Made by a program: the position numbers and the translations under genes. Shown one piece after another: positions 34,662 to 44,292 of a DNA stretch of 64,000 nt. Position 1 is the first letter of the stretch. Each line of letters opens with the position of its first letter. This DNA is from Novosphingobium sp. G106 (GTDB taxonomy: Bacteria; Pseudomonadota; Alphaproteobacteria; Sphingomonadales; Sphingomonadaceae), in the NCBI RefSeq assembly GCF_019075875.1, contig NZ_JAHOOZ010000001.1, forward strand, positions 5,708,001 to 5,772,000, in the 5' to 3' direction. The notes below the pieces were generated by a model, which worked only from the letters and a program-made list of their open reading frames with translations, was not told the DNA's origin and searched no databases.

Positions 34662-35018
34662 ATGACCGTGTTTCAACCGATAGCCCAAGCGACGGATCGC
34701 GTGATGGCGGCGCTGGTGGCTGGCCTGGAGATCGAATTTGGCCGCGGGGTCAGCCAGGCCTTGGCGCAACGGTTTCTCGCGGCGGAAGAGTGCGATTTTC
34801 TCTGGGATGCACGGGTCGAAGAGCGCTGGATCGGTGCCTACGACAGCAGCGACGACGACGAAATCGATCTCGACCGGGTGAAGATCCTCGGGCGGCTCGA
34901 TGGCGATTGGTTCGTCGCGCTGATGATCGTCGATGGCGAAGGCCGCGCGCATGGCATGATCGCCAAGCGGAGGTTCAAGCAGCGCCGCGGGGCGGAGGCG
35001 GAGTTCCTGGATGGCTGA
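34662..35018 (+). CDS. Conserved hypothetical protein of the mobile module
   Basis: 118 residues, acidic, no signal or membrane segment; contains ECDFLWDARVEERWIGAYDSSDDDEIDLDRVKIL. I do not recognise a characterised domain. AAGGAG precedes ATG 34662. It sits between the transglycosylase and relaxase genes. Confidence 0.75.
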   Translation: MTVFQPIAQATDRVMAALVAGLEIEFGRGVSQALAQRFLAAEECDFLWDARVEERWIGAYDSSDDDEIDLDRVKILGRLDGDWFVALMIVDGEGRAHGMIAKRRFKQRRGAEAEFLDG

Positions 35019-35294
35019 AAGGCGCGTCATCGCAGGCCGGGGCGCGGTGCCGAATGGGCGTCGCGCTCCGGCTTTCTTTTTGAGCCCGATAATGGGAGGC
35101 GGGGAGGGGGCAGAAGGGGAAAAGCGAAAGCAAGAGAAAGACAATGCCTTGTGGGCATCGCCATGTGGTTGTCTGCACATCGTTTTTTCACGAGACATGG
35201 GCCGGAGCGCGCGAGACGGGATTGCCGGGACTAGCGGCGATGCGCCGGTTTGTGCCCATAATCACGAGACTCGCACTCCTGGCGGCGGCCTGCG

Positions 35295-37271
35295 ATGACC
35301 GGCGAGGACGAGTTCACCCCGCGCCTTGGAAGGCAGCGCCAGCAAGGGGCAAAGCGCGCGCGCCGCTATCTTGGCCGCGTCGTCAGCGCCGCGATCCGGT
35401 CTGCGGAAAAAGGGCCGGTCAAGAACCGCCGCTTCGATGGGAGCCGCATCGGTCGCGGGGCCTCGATGGGCAGACTGCTTTCCAGCCGCGATCGGTATGG
35501 CGGTCTTCGCGCGCGCCGCGCGGTGGTCAAAACCCGGCTGGTGCGCATCGGGACCAAGGGCTTGCCGGCCGCGCGTGCCCACCTGCGTTATATCCAGCGC
35601 GACGGCGTCACGCGTGAGGGCTCGCCGGGCGAGCTTTATTCGGCTGAGCACGACACCGCCGACGGCAAGGCGTTCCTCGGGCGCTGCGATGGCGATCGCC
35701 ATCAGTTCCGCTTCATCGTCTCACCCGAGGATGGCTCGGAATATCCCGATCTCAAGCCCTATATCCGCCGGCTGATGACTCAGATGGAAGCGGACCTCGG
35801 CACCCGGCTCGACTGGGTCGCGGTCGACCATTTCAACACCGGCCATCCGCACAGCCACGTCATGCTGCGCGGCGTCGACGACACCGGTCAGAATCTGATC
35901 ATCGCCCGCGAGTATATTTCGCACGGCATCCGCGAGCGCGCGGCCGAGCTGGTGACGCTCGATCTCGGGCCCCGGACTGATCAGGAAATCGAGGCGCGAT
36001 TGCGCCATGATATCGGCGAGGAGCGAATGACCGCGATCGACCGGCGTCTGATCCGGTCGATGGATGCGGATCGCATCGTCTCCCTGGCCGATCGCGATCC
36101 CTTCCAGCAGTCGCTTCGCGCCGGTCGGTTGCAGAAGCTTTCGGCCATGGGCCTCGCTGAGCCTGTCGGCGGTGGCCGCTTGCAACTTGCGGACGACCTC
36201 GAAGGCACTCTGCGCGCACTGGGCGAACGGGGCGATATCATCCGGACCATGCAGCGCGAACTGAGTGCCAGAAAGCTCGAGCGGGCTGGGGTGGGGCGCA
36301 GCATTTTCGGCGCCGGCGAGGCCCAGCCTGCGCCGCTTGTCGGGAAGCTGATCGCACGCGGACTTTCCGATGAGCATCGCGATCGTCATTATCTGCTCGT
36401 CGATGGTATCGACGGCCAGGCCCATTACGTCGATATCGGGCGCGGCGATGCCGTGGCGCCGATCGCCGAAGGCGCGGTGGTCCGCGTGTCCGCTCAGAGC
36501 TTTCAGGTTCGCGATGCCGATCGCGTGATCGTCGAAGTCGCCGCCGCCAATGGTGGGCGTTATTCGGCGGACCTGCATTTGCGCCATGACCGCTCGGCCA
36601 CCCTGGCATTCGCGGAGGCGCATGTCCGGCGGCTGGAAGCGATGCGCCGGGCGGGCGCCGGCGTCGAGCGCGAGGTCGACGGCAAGTGGATCATCGCGCC
36701 CGACCATATCGAGCGTGCGGCCGCCTATGAGGCGCGGCGTCAGCGTGATCGGCCGGTTGCCGTCGAAGTCCTGTCCGCGGCTCCGCTCGAGCAGCTGGCG
36801 GGCGCCGAGGCGGCCACATGGATCGACCGCGAACTGGCCGCCGGGTCTCCGCTACCAGTACGCGACGCCGGATTTGGTCGCGAACTGCGCGGTGCCATGG
36901 CGGCGCGCCGGCAGTGGCTGGTCGAGCAAGAGCTCGCCGAGGCGGAGGGTACACGCGTGCGTCTTCGCGCCGGCGCGATCGCGATGTTGCAGCGAAGAGA
37001 ACTGCTGCGCACCGGCGAGGCGCTCGCGGGGGAGATGGGCAAGGCCTTCGTGGAAGCCAGAACCGGGAGCACCATCGAAGGCACGATTTCGCGCAAGCTC
37101 GAGCTTGCGAGCGGGCGCTTCGCCCTCGTCGAGAAGGCCCGGGAATTTACCCTGGTGCCGTGGCGACCGGTGCTAGAAAATCAGCTCGGGAAGGTCGGTT
37201 CCGGTATCATGCGCGATGACGGTATCAGCTGGCGTTTCGGGCGGGGGCGCCAGGGGCCGGAGATTTCTTGA
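35295..37271 (+). CDS. Relaxase/mobilisation nuclease with DUF3363 (VirD2-like)
   Basis: 658 residues. N-terminal relaxase with the metal-binding three-His motif HFNTGHPHSHVMLRG and likely catalytic Tyr in the HLRYIQRDG or ELYSAEHD area, then DUF3363 to the C-terminus. It nicks at oriT and pilots the strand during transfer. Normally VirD4/TrbC-L genes follow; here the defence genes follow directly, so the element is either truncated or uses a helper system. ATG 35295 was taken for family N-terminus fit. oriT was not located. Confidence 0.9.
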   Translation: MTGEDEFTPRLGRQRQQGAKRARRYLGRVVSAAIRSAEKGPVKNRRFDGSRIGRGASMGRLLSSRDRYGGLRARRAVVKTRLVRIGTKGLPAARAHLRYIQRDGVTREGSPGELYSAEHDTADGKAFLGRCDGDRHQFRFIVSPEDGSEYPDLKPYIRRLMTQMEADLGTRLDWVAVDHFNTGHPHSHVMLRGVDDTGQNLIIAREYISHGIRERAAELVTLDLGPRTDQEIEARLRHDIGEERMTAIDRRLIRSMDADRIVSLADRDPFQQSLRAGRLQKLSAMGLAEPVGGGRLQLADDLEGTLRALGERGDIIRTMQRELSARKLERAGVGRSIFGAGEAQPAPLVGKLIARGLSDEHRDRHYLLVDGIDGQAHYVDIGRGDAVAPIAEGAVVRVSAQSFQVRDADRVIVEVAAANGGRYSADLHLRHDRSATLAFAEAHVRRLEAMRRAGAGVEREVDGKWIIAPDHIERAAAYEARRQRDRPVAVEVLSAAPLEQLAGAEAATWIDRELAAGSPLPVRDAGFGRELRGAMAARRQWLVEQELAEAEGTRVRLRAGAIAMLQRRELLRTGEALAGEMGKAFVEARTGSTIEGTISRKLELASGRFALVEKAREFTLVPWRPVLENQLGKVGSGIMRDDGISWRFGRGRQGPEIS

Positions 37272-37477
37272 GGGCGAGGGCATTCGAAGCTGATTACGTC
37301 GAACTCCTCGGGGCCGATTTGTTTGGCGGGCAGCCGGGCTGCGGAGGTGTCGCACAAACAGGTCGTAAATGGTCCATTCCCATTGATTTTTGGATGGCCA
37401 GCGGCGAGAATCTCGCATGAACTTCGCTGCGCGCCAACCGGATGTGGGATACTTCGCTGAAAGCCGGGGCGGTTCGC

Positions 37478-38389
37478 ATGCGTGATGACCTCTCCCATTT
37501 GCCCGCTAAGCAGCAGGGCGAACTCGAGCGCGCGACGCGCATTCTCCTGGAGGAATTCGAGAAGGCGATCGCGCTCGGCAATCATACCTGGAAGCGCGGC
37601 GGCAAGATCTACAAGATCATCCTGTTCGGGTCCTACGCCCGTAGCGATTGGGTGGACGATCCTAAGAGCGGCTATCAGTCGGACTTTGATCTGCTCGTTG
37701 TTGTGAGCAATCCAAAGCTGACCGACGTCGCGGAATACTGGCACGTCGCCGAAGATCGAATCCTGCGCGACGAGACGATCGAGCGCCAAGTGAACATCAT
37801 CGTCCACGATCTCGACGATGTGAACAAGTCGCTCAAGCGCGGCGAGTATTTCTGGGCCGATATCGTGCGAGACGGTATCGTGCTTTACGAGCTGCCAGGA
37901 CACCCGTTGGCGGCGCCTATGCCGCTTTCCAAGTTCGACGCAGTCAGGATGGCAGAACGGTACTTCGACCAGTACCTGCGTTCATTGGATCAATGGCTCT
38001 TTCTGAGCAAGGTCGCCATCGACCAAATCCCCTCTGATCAAACGTGGGCCAACAAGGCGGCATTCAACCTTCATCAGGCAACCGAGACTGCCTATGCCTG
38101 CTTTCTGCTGACGAAAACGTGCTATTTTCCGAAGTCGCACAACATCAAATTTTTGCGATCCATCTCCGAGAACAAGGAGCAAAAGTTGATCGAGGCTTGG
38201 CCGCGAGCGACCAAGCTGGATCGGCGACGGTTCGAACTTTTGAAGCGCGCTTATGTGGAGGCGCGCTATTCGGCGAATTACAGCATTTCGATCGAGGATC
38301 TTGACGCTATCTTCACCTCGGCAAAGCGGCTTCGAGACATCGTCGCGAGGCTTTGTGAGGCAAGGATTGCTGAGCTGTCACGGCGCTAG
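37478..38389 (+). CDS. Nucleotidyltransferase-HEPN fusion protein
   Basis: 303 residues. N-terminal MNT-type nucleotidyltransferase (KIILFGSYARSDWVDDP then SDFDLLVVV, the GS-x9-DxD pattern) fused to a C-terminal HEPN domain (NKAAFNLHQATETAYACFLL, HNIKFLRSI, AYVEARYSANY). In two-gene form MNT and HEPN are antitoxin and toxin, the antitoxin AMPylating the RNase. Fused versions are common but little studied. ATG 37478 chosen over 37442 for homology. First of three probable defence genes after the relaxase. Confidence 0.88.
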   Translation: MRDDLSHLPAKQQGELERATRILLEEFEKAIALGNHTWKRGGKIYKIILFGSYARSDWVDDPKSGYQSDFDLLVVVSNPKLTDVAEYWHVAEDRILRDETIERQVNIIVHDLDDVNKSLKRGEYFWADIVRDGIVLYELPGHPLAAPMPLSKFDAVRMAERYFDQYLRSLDQWLFLSKVAIDQIPSDQTWANKAAFNLHQATETAYACFLLTKTCYFPKSHNIKFLRSISENKEQKLIEAWPRATKLDRRRFELLKRAYVEARYSANYSISIEDLDAIFTSAKRLRDIVARLCEARIAELSRR

Positions 38390-38530
38390 TGCGCCAAGTG
38401 CAATGCCGTCTAAGTTCGACGTTGGGGACTGACCGGAATCTGCAGAGGAATCGCAGTAATCGGCCATTCGTTCAGCCGGTAATCCCACGCACACCAAGCC
38501 TGGGGCCGCTTACTTACCAGAGTTGGAGCG

Positions 38531-39703
38531 TCAGCCTTGCCCAGCCAGCATTATCTCTTTGATCGCGTCGATCCCCTCCTGATACCAAAACCAGACTCCG
38601 CCAAGCAGTATAGCCATCCCCTTCCCCGGGTTCTTGAGGTTCTTTGATTTCCAAGCCTTCTGAAAAGTGTGTGACGTGACGTTCGGCACGCCCTCGGCCT
38701 GTAGCCGTTCCATCGCTTCCTTTTGCCGGAACTTAGGGCGCTCAACCTGTTTGATCGCAATCTCGATGTTGGATCCGACCGGATTGTAGGTGACCGCCTG
38801 GTCCGCGTTTTTGGCATTGTTGGTCACCTTCGGCGTCACGTGAACCCGGAAGGCATAATCCGGATCGTTGAAATCTCCGAACGACATGGGCTCTTCAATC
38901 AATGCATTCACAGCCGCCACCGACTTTGACACCAAGCCAACGCCCTTTATCATGTTCGGCGATCCAAGGGTCAGCGCCTGCAATTGGATCGTGAAGGCGA
39001 GATCGTGCGAGAAGTCGAACTTGGGTCCGAACTTCTCCTTGACGTACCGCAGGAAGTTAAGCGCTGCGGCCTGTATCTTGGACTGAACCTCGACGTTGAT
39101 GTCCTCGTAGGACCGGTGTTCGACCTCATTCCTGATCGCAATGATGTAGCGCAGGTTGTTGACCATCCCCTTGGTCAGAGCTGTCTCAGGCCGACCAAGG
39201 CAGTAGGTCAGTTCCCAGTATTTGGCCTTACCGTCGATCAGCACATCAGTACCGTCGGGGTTTCGATAAATCGGAGCGACACTCTGCGCCTCAAGATGGG
39301 CATGAACAAGGTAGGTCCACGCGATCACGCCGAGGACGATGAACGTCTCAGACCGAGTAACGATCATGTTATTGTTATAGACCATGATTGCAGTTTTCAT
39401 GATCTCGACTGCCTTGTGGACCTTAGCGGTGATTGGGTCCATTTCGCAAAAACCGAGTCGGTCAGCCAACGAACCGATTTTGGCGTAGTGGTACAGAAGC
39501 TCGTCGACCTCAGCCAACGACGCTGCCGCGATAGCGACGTACCGGGGCTTATCACCGCGCCGGATTTGGGCGATCTCCCGATGATTTATGTTCCGGTCAA
39601 GGTAGCTGAACACTGCCAGAACCTGCTGATCATTCATCCCTTTATGGGTGAGCAGACCCTTGATCAGGCTGATTTCTCGATCCGATAGATGTAGCTTCGC
39701 CAT
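38531..39703 (-). CDS. DUF3644 HEPN-like protein
   Basis: 390 residues. DUF3644-like core (AVEIMKTAIMVYNNNMIVTRSETFIVLGVIAWTYLVHAHLE, YWELTYCL) with RNEVEH, which fits the HEPN R-x4-H active-site form. C-terminus has a winged-helix-like tail (TSHTFQKAWKSK). HEPN proteins are often RNases in abortive-infection systems. The gene is less GC-rich than its surroundings and divergent from the PD-(D/E)XK-like gene, consistent with acquired defence cargo. Confidence 0.8.
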   Translation of the reverse strand: MAKLHLSDREISLIKGLLTHKGMNDQQVLAVFSYLDRNINHREIAQIRRGDKPRYVAIAAASLAEVDELLYHYAKIGSLADRLGFCEMDPITAKVHKAVEIMKTAIMVYNNNMIVTRSETFIVLGVIAWTYLVHAHLEAQSVAPIYRNPDGTDVLIDGKAKYWELTYCLGRPETALTKGMVNNLRYIIAIRNEVEHRSYEDINVEVQSKIQAAALNFLRYVKEKFGPKFDFSHDLAFTIQLQALTLGSPNMIKGVGLVSKSVAAVNALIEEPMSFGDFNDPDYAFRVHVTPKVTNNAKNADQAVTYNPVGSNIEIAIKQVERPKFRQKEAMERLQAEGVPNVTSHTFQKAWKSKNLKNPGKGMAILLGGVWFWYQEGIDAIKEIMLAGQG

Positions 39704-39826
39704 TTTGCCCCCAGTTAGGGCTTTATCCTAAGCCAACTCCGCGATGTCTAGGGTCTGAGGTGCAGCTCGTGCCCAGGTACGAAACGGTCATCCACAAACC
39801 GGCTTGCCATTAAATTCCGTTTTTTC

Positions 39827-39835
39827 TGATATAAT
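39827..39835 (+). promoter_or_regulatory. Extended -10 promoter for the PD-(D/E)XK-like gene
   Basis: TGATATAAT matches the extended -10 consensus (TGnTATAAT) exactly, 45 bases before the start at 39880. TTGCCA at 39804-39809 is 20 bases away, too far for a good -35, consistent with an extended -10 promoter. Such AT-rich promoters are foreign to this genome's style. Confidence 0.65.
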
Positions 39836-39879
39836 TTGGGCACTAATCGCCCCTGAACAGACCACTGGGAAAGTAACAC

Positions 39880-41316
39880 ATGGCAGCGCGCAAGAGCCTA
39901 GTTCATCCGGTCCTCTTCTCGAACCATTATGGCATTCCGGCCGCGGCACTCAATGCCGCCGGGCTACTCGACCCGATCTTGAACAGTGACACGAAGCTCT
40001 TCATCGATCCGTTACTGCTGTGGAAGAGCCAGAACCCGCTGATCATTAGCGAGGGGCGAACCGCGGTGGAAACGAACTTCCAGAACGTCATCGGCTTGCT
40101 CGACATCTCCGAGGCGGAAGGCGACGTCGCCTGGAGGGGCGCCTACAAAGCACTCAACCTCGATGAGCGCGCCGAGACCAGCCTTGGCTATGGCGCCGCC
40201 GGCACCAGCGGAAGCTCCCGCCCGCCTGAGCTTCGCAACGGTATTTTGCGGACCGCCAAACAGATCATCACGCTGGGGGAAAAGAACCCAACGATGATCC
40301 CGCTGATGGGTTTGTTCGAGGCCGGCGTTGGGCCAGACACGCTCAGCGACATGACCACCAACTTCTTGCTACCCACGCTCGCACGAATCACGGAAGAGTT
40401 CTGCGTCGCCAATTCCCTTCCGGTGCGGGAATTTGCCCCGCAATATAACGGGCGGAAGCTGCCGGCAAACCCCTATCACGCGAGCCTGCCGGTGCTGCTG
40501 GTTCCGCGCGATCTACTGCGCGATCTGCCGCTGGCGGCAGACTGGGCCGACGTCAGCCGCGTGATTCTTGAGGTTCGCGAAATCCGGGACGCGGTCAACG
40601 CGATGTTCGGTAACTTCGCTAAGGCGACAATCAGCCAGAAGAAGGCTGCGGTTCGTCGGGTTGCACTGTCATCCCCGACGCTTCTCCGCAAACTAATCAA
40701 CGCAGTCGCCGTGGCGTCCGAAAGCTATGATGAGAAAGCCGATTTGGACGGCTACTATCAGTTTAGGACGATACTCACCGAGGACCCGAGCCCGTTCCAG
40801 GGACGCCTGACCGCGCCTTCCACCCGCGACGGCACAACCTTGCTTAAGACCGTCACCGACATCATCGCCCAGTACACAGCGATGGTCGAGGACAACAACA
40901 TGTGGGAGCTGTTGTGGCATGGCGCCGTGCCGCGCCACGAGCGCGCCAGCCAGCTGCTGTTTTTCGCGGTCGCCAACGTCATGTGTGCGGTCAACAATGT
41001 CGATATCTCCCCCGAGACCAACTCAGGAGGCGGCCCGGTCGATTTCAAATTCTCGAGCGGCTATCGGGGCCGGGTGCTGGTCGAGCTGAAGCTGTCCACC
41101 GGCAACGTCGTGCACGGCTACAAGACGCAGCTCGAGATCTATAAAAAGGCAGCTGCGACCAGCGCCGCGGTCTTCGTTGTCATGGACCTCGGGAAGATGG
41201 GGCGGAAGCTACGGACGATCGAGAAACTGAAGGCCGATGCCGAGGCGCGAGGCGAGAAGACGTCGGAGATCATTGTCATCGATGGACGTCGCCAAGTCTC
41301 AGCGAGCAAACGGTAA
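39880..41316 (+). CDS. PD-(D/E)XK nuclease-like protein, probable defence gene
   Basis: 478 residues. Most of the length is unrecognised. Residues about 385-430 show a restriction-endonuclease-like core: Asp in GGGPVDFKFSSG, E-x-K in VLVELKLSTGN and a downstream Gln in YKTQLEIYKKA. No methylase is adjacent. Divergent from DUF3644 with 176 bases between them. The two may form one system or merely share an island. Catalytic assignment is by motif only. Confidence 0.7.
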   Translation: MAARKSLVHPVLFSNHYGIPAAALNAAGLLDPILNSDTKLFIDPLLLWKSQNPLIISEGRTAVETNFQNVIGLLDISEAEGDVAWRGAYKALNLDERAETSLGYGAAGTSGSSRPPELRNGILRTAKQIITLGEKNPTMIPLMGLFEAGVGPDTLSDMTTNFLLPTLARITEEFCVANSLPVREFAPQYNGRKLPANPYHASLPVLLVPRDLLRDLPLAADWADVSRVILEVREIRDAVNAMFGNFAKATISQKKAAVRRVALSSPTLLRKLINAVAVASESYDEKADLDGYYQFRTILTEDPSPFQGRLTAPSTRDGTTLLKTVTDIIAQYTAMVEDNNMWELLWHGAVPRHERASQLLFFAVANVMCAVNNVDISPETNSGGGPVDFKFSSGYRGRVLVELKLSTGNVVHGYKTQLEIYKKAAATSAAVFVVMDLGKMGRKLRTIEKLKADAEARGEKTSEIIVIDGRRQVSASKR

Positions 41317-41755
41317 GGTCGCCTAAATTCGATATTGTGCCCGTCGCGAAAAAGCCGAATCTCGGATCGGCATGCGCGCGGAAGCAGATTTATTTCGAGG
41401 GCCGTCATAACGAGGCGCCGCTAGGATCGTGTGTCCACTCCTGACCAACGTGCCGGCGGAGACGTGGCCTGGGAACGGCAAAGTTCCAATCTAGTCGTTC
41501 AAATACTCTACGCTCAGATCAACAGATGACGGATATTAGGGAGCGAATTCGAACCGCTGAACGTCGGCTTAGTTGGGAGTGCCGCGGCGCGAGGGCGCAA
41601 ACCGCAACCGCGCGCCCTATAAAGCCTGTTGTCGTGCTCTGATCGACGACGCTGCCTGCGTGGAGAAACCTGTTCCATAGCGGTTCAATCGCCTTAGTAG
41701 CGCTCGACATCATACTGGCGCGCCCGTAACTTTGGTAGGGGCGACGGGGTATGAG
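41317..41755 (+). other. Intergenic region upstream of hxsB; no hxsD recognised
   Basis: About 440 bases. This is where hxsD would be expected in the usual hxsD-B-C-A order. I translated the plus strand and found no intact frame with the hxsD pattern; the longest frame (around 41480-41640) ends in low-complexity Arg/Ala. A tRNA-like T-arm (41543-41560, minus) has no cloverleaf around it. Confidence 0.45.
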
Positions 41756-43216
41756 ATGGGAAATCCAAATGAACTGGCCGCTGACAGCGAGGGGCGCGAT
41801 CCGAGCACCCTTCGATTTAAGCGACGCTTGCGCTCGGTACCGGGCTTAGGTGACTTTGTCGCCAACGAGGCTGGTCGATTCTTCCTGGATGCCCGACCGA
41901 CACGGCACCGCCCCCCGGCCAATGAACCTTCACCTCTAATCGAGTTTGAAATTGCTCATGGCTTTGCGGCGAGCGCCAGCGATCGTTTGGCCCTCCAAAG
42001 CCATCGCGGCCGAACGTTCGCGCGTCGTGCTGAAGCCGGCCCGCTCGATTATCTCATTCTTGTGCCAACACTGCGGTGCAATCTGGCTTGCAGCTATTGC
42101 CAGGTTTCGCGCGCCGCACTTGGTGCGGCAGGGTTTGATTGGACCGAAAGCACCGCCACGGCGACCGAGCGCATGTTTGACGGACTCGAAACCGACAGTG
42201 TGAAGGTCGAATTTCAGGGCGGCGAACCCACACTCAGACTGGATCTCATCGAACGCATCGTCGCGAGATGCGAGCGGTTTGCCAGCCGCAGCATCGTAAT
42301 CTGCACTAATCTTTTGGAAATTTCGCCGGATCTGATGCGACTGCTCGAGCGTCCCGATGTCTCCATTTCGACTTCGCTCGACGGTGACAGGCTTATCCAC
42401 TCTCACCAGCGCACCCAGACGGACGAAGTCACCGATCGCTTTTTCAACAACTTGGAAATGATCTTGGCACGGTTTGGCCCGTCAAGAGTGTCGGCGCTTC
42501 CCACGGTAAACCAAACCAACCCTCCCGCCGCAGACGAACTCATTGATGCTTATGTCAGGTATGACATTTCGAGCATCCACCTGCGCCCGATCAACTTTCA
42601 AGGGTTTGCACGAAAGCAGCATCCGGACTCCGCCGACGATCACACGGGCTGGTGGGACTACCACGAAGCCTTCGTGCGAAAGCTCATCGAACGCAATTTC
42701 TCGGACCGATCCCGAGTGCTCGAGGAATCCTATCTGTCCCTTTGCCTGCGCCGTATGTTCCGCATTGGTCTCGACCGCCACGTGGACCTGCGGAACCCCA
42801 GCCCGCTGGGCTTCGACTACCTAGTCGTAGATTACGACGGTCAGCTTTACCCGACCGATGAAGCCCGCATGCTCGCGAGGTCGGGTGTGATCGATCTCTC
42901 GCTCGGCGATGTTCGCCAGGGCATCGATGCTGAGCGTCGCGCGCTGCTCAATGGTCATTCAACGTCAATTGGCGATCCGGCATGCGACGCCTGTCCGTAC
43001 CAACCCTTTTGCGGGCGAGACATCGTCGACGACCTGTCACGCTACGGCCGTATCGACTTGCCGCGGCACCAAACGTTCTTCTGCCAGAAACAAATGCGCC
43101 TGTTCGACCTTTGCGTGCGGCTGATCTACTCCGAGGATCCTGCCATCCGCTATTCGCTTGCCAGATGGCTCGATCTCTCTGGCGAGTATCTGCCAGCACA
43201 GCCTCAGCTCGCATGA
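41756..43216 (+). CDS. hxsB: His-Xaa-Ser system radical SAM maturase HxsB
   Basis: 486 residues. Radical SAM cluster motif CNLACSYC in VPTLRCNLACSYCQV, FQGGEPTLR after it, and a C-terminal SPASM-like cysteine set (CDACPYQPFCGRD and QTFFCQKQ). It acts with HxsC on the HxS-repeat protein, forming an as yet unknown crosslink or modification. ATG 41756 was preferred to the TTG at 41732. Overlaps hxsC by 4 bases. Confidence 0.9.
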   Translation: MGNPNELAADSEGRDPSTLRFKRRLRSVPGLGDFVANEAGRFFLDARPTRHRPPANEPSPLIEFEIAHGFAASASDRLALQSHRGRTFARRAEAGPLDYLILVPTLRCNLACSYCQVSRAALGAAGFDWTESTATATERMFDGLETDSVKVEFQGGEPTLRLDLIERIVARCERFASRSIVICTNLLEISPDLMRLLERPDVSISTSLDGDRLIHSHQRTQTDEVTDRFFNNLEMILARFGPSRVSALPTVNQTNPPAADELIDAYVRYDISSIHLRPINFQGFARKQHPDSADDHTGWWDYHEAFVRKLIERNFSDRSRVLEESYLSLCLRRMFRIGLDRHVDLRNPSPLGFDYLVVDYDGQLYPTDEARMLARSGVIDLSLGDVRQGIDAERRALLNGHSTSIGDPACDACPYQPFCGRDIVDDLSRYGRIDLPRHQTFFCQKQMRLFDLCVRLIYSEDPAIRYSLARWLDLSGEYLPAQPQLA

Positions 43217-44292
43217 TCAACCTTGTCATTCCCGCACGCGCTGAGGCTCGCGAGCGCTTTGTTGTCAGGTTGCTTGACACACCTTCTGGTTCTTTGGAGC
43301 CAAATGACGCTCTGCTCGTCACCGCCGCAGGCAACCTCAAGATCTATTCGAGCCAATACGGCTTGTTCGAGCTGACGGCAGTCGATGACGCGAACTGGGA
43401 TGGTGACGTCGTGTGTGTCGACGGCAATAGAGGATCCGCAGAGCGCCTTGTTCGTGCGAGCTCTGCGCACAACACCTTCCTCGTCACCGAGCGCTGCGAT
43501 CAGCTTTGCGTCATGTGCAGCCAGCCGCCCAAAAAAAAGCACGTGGACCGGTGGCATGAATTCGAGGCCGCGGCGCTACTCGCGCCTCCAGAAAGCCTGC
43601 TTGGCATCTCAGGCGGCGAACCCACGCTGTTCAAGAACGACCTGTTCGCTCTCATCGAAAACGTAGCTGCTGCACGCCCGGACATCCACTGGCACGTGCT
43701 TTCCAACGCACAGCATTTTGGTGAAGCCGACGTGACCGCGCTCGCGACCCGCGCAATGAAAGGCGTGACCTGGGGCGTGCCGATCTATGCTGCCGACGCC
43801 AAGCGACATGACGAAATCGTCCAAAAGGCTGGCGCATTCGAAGCGTTGCGGGATGGTCTTTCGATCATGTTGACAGCCGGAGCCCATGTCGAACTTCGCA
43901 CAGTAGTCCTGACCAGCAACCTGGAGCACCTGCCCGATCTCGGCCGCTATGCCGCGCTTCATCTGACTTTTTGCGATCAGTGGTCTATCATGCAGCTCGA
44001 AGCTACGGGTTTTGCAAAAAATCGCTTCGCCGAACTCTATGCCCCGCCGCAGCACACTTTTGAAGTTGTGGGCGAAGCCATCGATGAAGCACAACTCTAC
44101 GGGCTGTCGGTACGTCTCTTCAACTTTCCGCTTTGCCAAGTTCCATCGGCATATCGGCGCCACGCGGTGTCATCCATTTCGGATTGGAAACGCAAGTTCG
44201 CCCCAGCCTGTGACATGTGCTCGCAAAAAGACCTTTGCGGCGGTTTCTTCGAATGGCATCCTAACAGCGCAATGGGGGTGAATCCGTTGTGA
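43213..44292 (+). CDS. hxsC: His-Xaa-Ser system radical SAM maturase HxsC
   Basis: 359 residues. Radical SAM motif CDQLCVMC in VTERCDQLCVMCSQPP, then GISGGEPTLF, and a C-terminal cysteine pair region (CDMCSQKDLCGGFF). The N-terminal domain (residues 1-85) is typical of HxsC. Overlaps hxsB and hxsA by 4 bases each, so the three are one translational unit. Confidence 0.9.
   Translation: MINLVIPARAEARERFVVRLLDTPSGSLEPNDALLVTAAGNLKIYSSQYGLFELTAVDDANWDGDVVCVDGNRGSAERLVRASSAHNTFLVTERCDQLCVMCSQPPKKKHVDRWHEFEAAALLAPPESLLGISGGEPTLFKNDLFALIENVAAARPDIHWHVLSNAQHFGEADVTALATRAMKGVTWGVPIYAADAKRHDEIVQKAGAFEALRDGLSIMLTAGAHVELRTVVLTSNLEHLPDLGRYAALHLTFCDQWSIMQLEATGFAKNRFAELYAPPQHTFEVVGEAIDEAQLYGLSVRLFNFPLCQVPSAYRRHAVSSISDWKRKFAPACDMCSQKDLCGGFFEWHPNSAMGVNPL

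Noticed and set aside
41534..41560. tRNA-like T-arm (GGTTCGAATTC, minus strand) as a tRNA gene or attachment site
   Set aside because: No acceptor, D or anticodon arm pairs correctly around it, and I found no second copy in the window to support an att duplication.
41480..41640. Frame containing DQQMTDIRERIRTAERR as a possible hxsD C-terminus
   Set aside because: Only a loose resemblance; the upstream strands of hxsD are missing and the frame ends in low-complexity Arg/Ala.
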